From positions 103,654-167,653 of the forward strand of contig NMRB01000840.1 in the NCBI GenBank assembly GCA_002633025.1: 64,000 bases of DNA, written 5' to 3'. The notes below the pieces were generated by a model. It saw only the letters and a program-made list of their open reading frames with translations, searched no databases and had not been told where the DNA came from. A program made the position numbers and the translations under genes. Origin of the DNA: Notospermus geniculatus. Lineage: Eukaryota; Nemertea; Pilidiophora; Heteronemertea; Lineidae. Below are positions 1 through 9,900 of the stretch, piece by piece. Position 1 is the stretch's first letter, and each line of letters opens with the position of its first letter.

Positions 1-1137
1 CGGAAACGCTCCAATGGAAAGCCGCCCTCCGGCTTGCAGACGTCTGGAAATGCAGAAAAGTGGTTGTTGGTTCTCAACTCTGGGTAAGTTACAAATTCAA
101 CTTATAAAACTCAAACCGAAGGACGGGGATGTACCTTTAGGACTAGTGTACAGACAGTATTTGTGGAGACTAATCGAATGAGGAGTGCAAATACATGTAT
201 AGAACAACTAGTCTGGGAAATGGCCGCTAGACAGCTCCAACATCTGAGCACTGGGTAGGGAAGACCCTCTGTTTTAGTTAACGAGCTCCAGGGACGTGGC
301 AATCAAATTTCGCCCATTTTACCGGGCCATTCTGGCGAGGGATTGGTAATACTGTGTGCAAGGGTATAAAGAGCGGATAAACTTCATTAGTTTATGGGGC
401 CACTAATGTACGTTTTGTCTCTGGTGTATCTCAACGGCACCAATCCACGACCAGGGAATATGGGGAATCACCATGAAGGCCACGGTCTACAAAAATGTTA
501 CAATTTTTGAGAAAAAAATCGCACGGCCAGGCCAATTTCCTACAATTTAGGCCTGTACCTCCTGCACTGGGAGCTTCAGCGAAAAGGTTCTCTAAATGCA
601 GATTCAGTGGTGTCCGGTGAAAAGTTAGCTATCTATTTTCACCATGTTGCATGATCCGCATGGATCAATATTTCACATTATTCAAATTTCATGAAGAGAG
701 TAAATAAATTTGAATCCGCACTGGGAATTAATGACGGTGATTCCGGCCCAGCTCGATGAGTGAATGCGATGGTTCACCTATTCGTTATCGCACATTCCCA
801 TTAATTAGGCCTGTAATTAGACGTCATCGAATTGCTCAATCAGCCAGAGTTACCGTGATAGATAGCTGACGATATTCCAGACGGGTGACGCCATAGTGTG
901 AGTAATTCATAGTTGCATGCAGGACTGGCGTTAGGGAAATTACGGGTTGTGTGCATAGACCATCTGTGAAATACAGCGACCAGGAGGTCCCAGCTATAAT
1001 AAGATTTGGGCCTGGGATCAGTACCTGCGCTGTGGTCCACCCCATGTGCAAGATTAGGACATGGAACCAGTCATTCGCTCTCGCATAGGCCATTGGATAT
1101 GTCTCTGTCACAGTGCTCTGCTGAACCCTGAACGGAA
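1..1137. other. No gene recognised
   Basis: Intergenic sequence. The short ORFs on both strands have no family resemblance that I recognise, and they overlap one another. There is no clear inverted repeat. The ORF that enters this stretch at 836 is mostly a read-through of the minisatellite next to it. Confidence 0.6.
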
Positions 1138-1494
1138 ATGGACGAGAACCCAGACACCTATCAACAGAATGACAGCTGTAGCACCGTAATGAACGACAAC
1201 CCAGACACCTATCAACGGAATGACAGCTGTAGCACCGTAATGAACGACAATCCGGACACCTCAGTATCAACAGAGTGACAGCTGTAGCACGTAATGGATA
1301 ACATCCCAGACACCTATAAACAGAATGACAGCTGTAGCACGTAATGGATAACAACCCAGACACCTATAAACAGAATGACAGCTGTAGCACATAATGGACG
1401 ACAACCCGGACGCCTATCAACAGAATGACAGCTGTAGCACGTAATGGACGACAACCCGGACACCTATCAACAGAGTGACAGCTGTAGCACACAT
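1138..1494. repeat. Minisatellite, seven units of 50-54 bp
   Basis: Seven head-to-tail units begin at about 1138, 1189, 1240, 1294, 1344, 1394 and 1444, marked by the recurring ATG before ACGACAACCC. Each unit contains CACCTATCAACAG and TGACAGCTGTAGCAC. Units 1-3 are 51-54 bp and the later ones 50 bp. Units 4 and 5 share a GGATAAC variant, which suggests a local pairwise expansion. The minus strand reads CYSCHS..RCLGC in tandem where the 51-bp phase is kept, so the apparent 175-aa ORF is an artefact of the repeat. There are no unique spacers, so it is not CRISPR-like. Confidence 0.9.
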
Positions 1495-3670
1495 ACAGAA
1501 TTCCACCTATTAATTGAGCCACCACTGTAGTTCAGCAATCCCGCTTCGTCTTGGCTCGTTACCTGTTTCCCCCATCAACCACATAAAGTGAAATAAAAAA
1601 AGTTGATTTCGATGTCTGATGGTTTGAATAGACTGTGGAATTTCTCTCCCATAAACTTCAGGTATCTGGAATCAACAGGTAGATGAACTGTGGCTACTGT
1701 AGCTGGCTACCTTTCATCAACCAACCACATCTCCTCTTCGTGTAGGGTGAAAGAGCTTGCGGCGAATTCTTGGCTCACAAATCGTGGATATATTGCCCTG
1801 GTATAACCTCAGGCGAAGATGTAAAGACAAGGGTCGACGTACGCAAACACTGAGAAGCTGTTGTTTTCATCTAAGGATCGTACACAGGGTACAAATAGCT
1901 GCCCTGGATGAACCAGTTATATAATAGATAGGTTGCGCAGCTTTCCGACTCCGACTCCGGCTTCAACTACCAGAATGAATTGCAGTCCGCTATGGATATC
2001 CTTGATAAAAACGATTTGATAGACGTTTGCAAATCGTAAAATGCCATAACTTTGCGGCAGAATAATTTTGACTCGTAATGGGAAGTGCACGTAAATCGCA
2101 ACTCGTGTTTCAAGTCGTAACGACGAGGATTACGACTTCAATTCATTATTTATCCGCACTTCCGATTTATAAGGCCAAATTTTTCTTCCTTCAATTTATG
2201 GTGTTTGACGAATTGAAAACGTCTATCAAATCGTTTTTATCAAGGACGTCCATAGAGCGGACTACAATTCATTCTCGTAGTCGGGGTCAGGCCGCTGCGC
2301 AACCTCTCTTACTATTTGTTTCTTCCCATTTACAGCCGGTGTGGATGGTAAGATAGTCTTTGGAATGATTGTCCCGAAGGTGGCTGATGAATAGTCACAA
2401 CTGTGCTTGGCCTACTGAAGTCCACGGTGTTGGTTACATTGAAGTACGACGTGCCATCTGCCGAAAAAGACCGTTTCACAATGCGACACGAGCGATATAA
2501 CGATACAAATGTAGTCGACCATTGAATTTTATTCAACATTAAGCAAGTCTCATAAGTAAGACATTATGACGTACAAAGAACAGAATCCGAATCTCCTAAC
2601 ACGATTAATATTTCACCAGTTTCAAAATGAGGACGAAAACACGAGAAAGATCTAATCATGCAGTGCAATGAACCACTGAAATGAATCCATTGAAAGTCAG
2701 GCGGCGGAGATCACTGTAAAGTACCCCGAGTGACATCGCTACATTGCAGGTGGCAGCACCGTCGGTGCATCGTACAGTACTCTTTGTTTGCTTAGTGTCC
2801 TACTCAAGCCAGTTATCTTATGGCCCTCTTTCAAATACGAGATTCGATCCCCTGATACCATGTGGACGGTCGCCGGGAAACAGTGGCAGGAACTCGAAAC
2901 TCATCTTTAAAGCTCGGGGCGCCACCTACAGCCCAGTGATCACACTCGAGGGACTTAACAGCATGTAGAGTTCCAAACTGGCTGACTGAATCTTACGAGA
3001 ACGTTTTGCCGTACAAAGGGCCAAGCCTCCCAGGCTTCTGTCCCCTGACCCTCCGGGGAATGTCCCGGCAAAATAGATAATCGTGGTGTTATCAGAAGTT
3101 AGTTTAGACCGCAGTTATATCTGGTAATCACACAAAATAAAATAGACACCAGCGAATGGTCCGTGAATTATGCCCATCAAGCCAGTCCAGTTCTTGCTCT
3201 GAACTCTCCTGTAAATAATTTCTCCATTTGCATATTCTGACATGAAGTTCCTCACTATGACATCTCATCATGGTGCAAGAGTTACCACAGCAATTAAGAA
3301 ATCAATACCTTTTAAATGTACTTCCCTTCCCCAAAACATAAGAACTAAACACTCTAAGACCATTTCATTTCTATCTGACACATGTCGAAAACTGGTAAAG
3401 CAACACTTTAGAAGCATATTGAAAGATGCGTGGAAGCCCTAGAACCACGGATGTGAATTAGAATTTCAGTTACAGTTTATTGCTAGACATGTTTTCAATC
3501 TATTACTACTGCATCCCCAATGCTGTGTAACCGGGATAAAAAGCATCCGTATGTTGTCGGCGAGCCAGAGAGCTGAATCATCCTGGGGTAGACAGCATCA
3601 TCATCACTGCGATTCATGGTTATCTCTCTCCAAATTCACGTATGCACACAAATTTCAAGACTCCACGACC
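1495..3670. other. No gene recognised
   Basis: Intergenic sequence with only short, family-less ORFs (for example 2078-2356 plus and 2744-2968 plus). A GGGATCGAATCTC-like word near 2835-2850 on the minus strand resembles a tRNA B box, but no matching A box is seen. Nothing else stands out. Confidence 0.55.
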
Positions 3671-3814
3671 TGGGGCCATATTTATGAAGCCTTCGCAACT
3701 TTGCGTTCACGCAAATCTAAGGCAGTCAGTGAACAATAGGGCATGTGCAGCCAAACAACAGATTTGCGTGAACGCAAAGTTGCGAAGGCTTCATAAATTT
3801 AATATGGCCCCTGG
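3671..3814. mobile_element. Palindromic foldback element (MITE-like)
   Basis: The left arm, 3672-3717 (GGGGCCATATTTATGAAGCC ... GCAAATCT), pairs with the right arm, 3760-3811 (AGATTTGCGTG ... TATGGCCCC). The right arm has a five-base insertion near its outer end. The spacer is about 42 bases. Arms of 46 or more bp and a small non-coding centre fit a foldback or MITE-type DNA element. No transposase is encoded and I see no clear target-site duplication. Confidence 0.7.
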
Positions 3815-4956
3815 TTCCGCCATATTGCAACCGCGGCTATCCTGGTGTGACAGTGATCTTCTCCAAGTGCAAAGCAACTATGAAACAGAAAACTCTGGCT
3901 CGCCTAATCACGGACACAAAAAGGCAAGAAATTATTAAGCACCGAGAAAAAGACTGTAGGCCTGATTTACTGCGTTTTTTGCTCCTTGCGAGGCTTTTTT
4001 CATCTATTCCCCATCATCATCATGAATCCTTCCAGATGTACACCAACGACGGACCCGCCGTCAAAATACAACCACGTTGTGGTTACGTAGAAAATCTAGT
4101 CATCCGTACAGCGTCGGCAGGAACGGAAAGAAACGGAATGAAATTGTGGAGCATTCATTTCCACGATCAGTGCGTTTCAACTGAATGATTGTGCGGTATT
4201 AAATTAGGCCTACGTTACAGCTACGAGGGAGCATCAATTAACAGTGAGTGGGACAGGGACTGAAGAGATGCAAATCTCTTACAGTTCCTCACCAACCCTA
4301 AAGACGTGTACCAGCAAAAAAGCTCATGGGTTCACAAATAACGAGTTCTCTAACAGATTTCGTCAATTCCTTCTGCTGCTTTCCGTTCCTGCGATTATAA
4401 TAAGCCGTACCTCAGAGATGAAGACATTATTCACTTCCACATAATATTTCACTCCATTTTTACCCCATTTTACTTCATTTTGTTCATTATGTGTTGATGG
4501 GACGTCGGCAAATAAAATTTTATAAAAAACTCAAAAATCTCACTGTATTATTATGTTTATATCACTGTCAAGAGGGTACTTTTTCCGACGCACCCTATAT
4601 AGATGGCATTGCGCAAACGTAAATGCATTTACCAGTTTCAGTGCCTCCGGCCCAAAGTTTGACAGTATAAATGGTAAACGTGTAGTAATGTACATCACCA
4701 TAGAGTTGTTGTAAATGTCAGGATCCATTACAACTGTGGGATCAGATATTATCATTATGATATTCAGTTGCTCCATCTACATACCGGCTAATTAGCAGCA
4801 ATATATTAATTTGAAATACTGCTCAAGTTATTTCTCTGACACAAACATGTTTGTCATAGCATGAAGCAGTTAGCTCCGAAGCAAGCCGCTCCTCCATGTG
4901 AGAATTTTCTCCTCTGAGCTGGCTTTCAATGGGCAAATTCTCCACTGACTACGGCC
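3815..4956. other. No gene recognised
   Basis: Intergenic sequence. The ORFs at 3847-4188 and 4244-4444 (plus) and 4540-4776 (minus) have no recognisable domain. AATAAA appears at 4511-4516 (plus) in an AT-rich context, but I found no gene ending there. Confidence 0.5.
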
Positions 4957-5110
4957 AAGGCCGCGCGCACACTGCAAGCGATCGCTGATCGCTCTCATTT
5001 TGTATTAAAACGCCAATGCTTCCAGCGTATTTAAAAGTTTTCGTCACATCTCTTGGCGAAATTGCCTTCGCTTCGCTTCGCCACTTCGCATGCAGTGTGC
5101 GCGCGGCCTT
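4957..5110. mobile_element. 154-bp MITE with GC-rich 20-bp terminal inverted repeats
   Basis: AAGGCCGCGCGCACACTGCA at 4957-4976 is matched exactly by its reverse complement at 5091-5110. The interior holds CGATCGCTGATCG and a short GCTTCGCTTCGC stutter, and has no coding capacity. The perfect, very CpG-rich TIRs (GCGCGC) stand out from the AT-rich flanks and imply a fairly recent insertion. The transposase superfamily cannot be assigned without target-site duplications. Confidence 0.75.
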
Positions 5111-5708
5111 GCGCTAAGATCAATGCCAGAGACGACTGCCCATAGCTCTCGACTGGTGTGTTGCCCATATAGAGCCAAATCGCGCCAGAAAATTCTCACT
5201 AGGAGCGAGATTCTAGAGTCCTACATGGCAAAAGTGTCAGCTAAGTTCATTCTTCAGAACACCTGCCCTCCAGTGGCAAAAAGCAGAATCTCCACAAAAA
5301 AATCAGTGGGCGTACGATCAACAAGAGTCATAGCCGCTTCTCCACACTGCAGCATTCTTAATAGTACAACGGGAGGCATTACTTCAGTTGATGGTGTTCC
5401 CACTGATCGCCTGTGGAGTTCTGCAAATTAACCAGTGTAAGGACATACATGTACGTTACTATCAGAAGCCTAAGATTAAGCAAAACAGAGATATTATTGC
5501 TCAGAGCATATTGCAAAGTGTTTGTAATAGAGAGCTTGTAATCGAACCAGACACAGCTGGTGAAGATTCAAATGAGTGCAGCAATATGGGGCTATATACC
5601 CAATAACAGGCCTAGGTTTTGATGAACCCCTTGTAACCAGACCGGGCTATATTAATCTTCATCAAAATACGGCTGAACAAATTTCGGCCATAACATTCAC
5701 TGATACTT
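5111..5708. other. No gene recognised
   Basis: It contains most of a 113-codon plus-strand ORF (5090-5431) that begins inside the right TIR of the adjacent MITE, and a 72-codon ORF that overlaps it. Neither resembles a known family, so I treat both as chance ORFs. Confidence 0.5.
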
Positions 5709-5896
5709 ACGGTGGCTGGGAACGGACACGTAATTATTTTTTTCAATGACAAAGTTTTTATTTTATCTCAGCCGCCTGACTTACTAACTCAAGTTACTAA
5801 GTCAGGCGCTTGAGTTACTAAGTCAGGCGCCTGAGATAAAGTAAAAACTTCGTCATTTGAAAAAAATAATTACGTGTCCGTTCCCAGCCACCGTAG
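5709..5896. mobile_element. 188-bp foldback element with internal direct repeats
   Basis: The left arm, 5709-5771 (ACGGTGGCTGGGAACGGACA... to ATCTCAG), pairs almost completely with 5831-5896 (CTGAGATAAAG... to TGTCCGTTCCCAGCCACCGT). The loop, 5772-5830, is itself made of repeats of AGTTACTAAGTCAGGCGC. It has no coding content. The high arm identity suggests recent activity or gene conversion between the arms. Confidence 0.8.
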
Positions 5897-6929
5897 ATAC
5901 TGCTGTCAATTACTCATCTTCGGCATCTCACGGAAACTACCGAACATGAACCAAGAAAGTGATGTCATACGACCTGCGTCGTTATCATATCGAAGAAAAC
6001 TGCTCTAATTTCGTGAAAAAGGATGAATTTCAGTCGATATGTCGAAGATGTAAGTATGCCATATCTACAGTGGTGCAATAGACTCACGTTGTGCATTTCG
6101 TAACCTCTCCAGTACATGCATATGATGCTGGTATGAAGTGTGTGTACGTACATTATACATGTCACACGATAGGATCTCAAATCTGACTTTGCAAACAGAC
6201 GTATTACCGCTAGATGCCATTAAAACTGATTGAAAACACCTGTGCACAAAATATGTGCTTGCAAATGCTATTTTACAGGTACATTCACGTACATAAAACA
6301 ACTGATGTCGATAGTCACGTACAACGTATAACGCCCCTTCAATACCGTACGTTTACTGCCCAATGATGGTGACGTACTCGGATTGCCAGAAAAATGCCCC
6401 AAACAGTCGGTGAACAATAATATCGCCATTGGTCTGGTGACATTCTTACTGACAAACCCTGTAGACACCACCATTCGGTCGATTTTATGGCACTCTATAT
6501 TAATTGCTAATGCTGGAGGCATTATCTAAAAGATGGTGTAAGACAACAATCATGGATGGATGGAGACACTGAACGATTCACTCAAGAAAATTATCGCTTC
6601 TTTGTTGACACAACCTTGACGTTTCAAACTGCTTGTTCCGTTTCGTTGATTTGGATCAACCTCATGTATATCACGATTGGTTTCGATTCGAAGAGATACG
6701 CCTCGGTGTAAAGTATCCGGATGGAAAAGTGTCCAATTCTGTTCTTCCACGGTCGACTGAGTTACTTGGTTTCATAAGACAAACAGATCTCGTTATAGAT
6801 TACTGGACACTTTTCCTCGTGACAAATTCTCCTAACACACCAGCGACGACCGTCGTGCTGAGTTCACCGACATGTCAACGCTTGATCTACAAGGTAGTAA
6901 CACAGATCACCACCAGGAAAGTTAACTAT
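5897..6929. other. 3' flank of the Gag-like gene, no pol or LTR seen
   Basis: This lies immediately downstream of the Gag-like ORF, which is on the minus strand. I read it for a zinc knuckle (CX2CX4HX4C), an aspartic protease (D-S/T-G) and reverse transcriptase motifs, and found none in the short minus-strand ORFs (5965-6180, 6065-6301, 6268-6522, 6550-6750). No sequence here repeats the 12.0-13.1 kb flank, so there is no LTR pair. No convincing AATAAA on the minus strand was found close to the stop. Confidence 0.5.
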
Positions 6930-9900
6930 TCACGAAATATCCCGAGCAGTAGCGGACTTATCCGAATTAACCAAGGTTGATTTAATCTCACCGATACTTT
7001 TTGCCAATTCCTCCATTCGCTTTTCCATCGCTGATTTGTCGTTTTCGTTTACAATTTCCTCCACTCGCACAGGGGAGGGAATTTTCACTGCTTCGGTTGC
7101 ACCCACGCGTTTGAAACCCTCAAAGTCGATTCCCAGTTGTATGGCCTGGTCAATCGTATTAGGCCGGCCCATGTAGATGAACTTCAACATTCCGCTGTCC
7201 TTCAACGCGTCGAGAAAATGAATGCGAGCCAACGGGACGCGCTGATTCTGTGGAATCTCCGGATAGGCCATGTCAGTTAGTCTCTTCACATCGGCACCAA
7301 GATCTCGTAACGATTCCTTCGGTTTCCGAGCACGATTTCTCAATTCAAACAAATACAGTTCAGCCTCATCCCTTGCCGTGAAAAACCTCCCTAGAGTTGC
7401 GATGAGGCGGTCGTAATCACGCTGTTGCTCCGGGGACAGCTTACACGCGACCTGTTTCGCCCTTCCCTTCAGGTGGGCGAACAGGTAAGAAGCTTTCACT
7501 GGTTTAATCCAACTCTTTGATCGACAGAATGCTTCGAAATGTTGATAGTATTCATTCCAGGATGACCCACCAGTAAAATATTCCAAACCCACAGCTTCGG
7601 AAAGATCCACACCGGGCTCTTCCTCCGATTTCGTCCCATTCGTCGAAGTGTCCTCGGTTGCATTCAGGACATCAGCCGCCTTACTGGGGACATCCTCAGA
7701 CACAATACTCCCGCCGACTTCCTCCACAAATGACTCGCGATTGGACGCCCGAGCTAACAACTGGAGGTCCTCTTCTTCTAATTCAGAGAGGGGAGACGAA
7801 TCGAATAATTTATTCCCGGTCTCGAATTCCGCTCCTCGGGCGATTTCGATCGTTAGTTTATGAAGCTCGTCGGCGTCATCAGCTCCCTTGACTGGTTCTG
7901 GCTCGTGTACGACTGGAACAGTGCCTTTCACAACAATCTCCTCACTTACCAAGGAAGGGGCTTCCTCCACCTTGGGTGCCTCTTCTCGTTCTATCCCCTC
8001 CTCAACAAAACAAGGTTCCGGCTCACCGACCGTTGTCTGTTCCCTCGGTACATGTCCGTCTTCCAAGATGGCGTCATCGGAGATTTTGGGTTCATTTTCA
8101 GGGCACACGTACTCGTTATTTACCTGCGCAAAGAGCACAGCACTCGTGTCATCAAATCGTGATCTTGCCGATCCTGCCGTGCCGAAGAAACCGTCATTAG
8201 AATCCTCGTCAGAAAGATCACCATGGTGTTCAGCTCGGTCTATTATGGTCTTATCCACATTATCAGAGAGTGTGGAGTGACAGGGCCCAGGTCCTTGTTG
8301 CGGATTGCCGTGCCACACATGCGTGTCTCTACTTGCTTCATGTTTTTCGTTTGTAGGTGTAAGTGCATCGTCCTGGCCCAAGGCGTCGCCAGCATAAGGT
8401 GCAACCTCTAATTCGGCTGCTGACGCGTCTTTAACTGGACTACCAATCGGCGTACGGTCCTCAGTAATTTCATCCTCTCCAGCTTCGTCTGGCGGCGGTT
8501 TACCTTCATCCGCAGCCCCTTCGTCTGGAACCGATTCCACTTTTTCGACCGCACCACATGGCTCCGCAGAGGGCGTCGTCTGCACCATCTCTTGAGACGT
8601 TACTGTGGTAACTTCAGTAATGACAACGCTCTCCTTCAGCTCCTCATCCACAGACACCCTACTTGCATCCTCATCGATTTTCTCCTGTCTTTCCTCTTGT
8701 TGTGACATATCCTGCGTGTCAGTTACATCCGTTGTGTGTGACGAAACTTCCGTATCCATTTCAGCTGCTTCAACTTTTTCACCTGGCGCTGGAGTCGGTT
8801 CATCCACGCCAGAGTCTGGCTCAGCGCCATCGAGTTCTCGTTCAGCGACTTTGTCTACACTTGCATCAAGTTCTGGTGCTGTTTCGCTATCCATAGAAAC
8901 TTCCTGCGCAGTGTCATTTTCGACCACTTGATTGCCACTCGTATCGTCTGCTTCAGGCGATGCTTCGTCGACGGTGACAGGTTCAGGAGTAGCAGCGGGA
9001 GATTCTACGCCATCATGTTCAGAAACATCCTTGACATTTTCATCAGAATCCATCAATTCTGCAATCTCGTCCCCGGTATTGCCGTCTGTCCCATAAGCAG
9101 CCATGTCGGACGTCACGGGGTACGAGGACAAGACACTTTCTGCGACGTCGTCAACGGATTCCTCCTCTGCTGCACGCTCAAGAGTACTTTCTACCGGTGG
9201 AACGTACCCATCTCCTTGGTCGCCGTGGTCTGCCACAGGTTCTTCAGCTGTTGCATCTCTCACTTCGTCTACACCGCTAACAATATCACTTGCAATCGGA
9301 CCATCAGTTCCACTTATGCCGGATTCACCTGCCGGCTCCGGTATGCTTTCTGTTTTAACATAAACAGCATCTGTTTCATCGAAAACAGCCACTTTGGATT
9401 CTTCTTCAACTACCTCACGTTCCAAATCCGACTTTTCATCATGACCAGCCAAAGTGTCAGTATTAGTTAGCTCAACATCGCTATCGATGTCGGCCTTATC
9501 AGGTATCTTGTCAGAACTCTCGGACTCAGCTGCTGGGGCCGATTCCTCCGTTTCCACATGCTCAGAACGTGTTACCATAACGCAAACATCACCAACTTCG
9601 TCGACTCTATCTACAGCAGATTTGTCTGCAAAAGTATCATCTGCTTTTTCAGATTCTGGCGCAGTTTCTTGTTCGATTTCATCCTTTCCACAGGTAACAC
9701 CATCTACGGTACCACTCTGCTCAACGTCTTTAGTGCTACTGACGACAGTGGTAACTGTAACTGATTCGACAATTGTTACACTCTTCGATACATTGTCTGT
9801 TTCAAGTGCTGCAGTTGGAACACTCTGCTGATCACTTATCATGGTAACTTGTACTTCTTGGCCACTGACATCTCCTTCACCCATAGCAACATCCGCATGC

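Noticed and set aside
836-1363. 175-codon minus-strand ORF
   Set aside because: About half of it is the minisatellite; the rest has no recognisable similarity.
2828-2890. Possible tRNA on the minus strand
   Set aside because: Only a B-box-like GGGATCGAATCTC is present. No A box or acceptor stem pairing was seen.
8928-9470. 180-codon plus-strand ORF (and others such as 10123-10791)
   Set aside because: They lie opposite the acidic domain of the Gag-like gene. GAN and GTN codons there become low-stop frames on the other strand, and the peptides are Ser/Thr or Cys/Phe monotonous with no domain.
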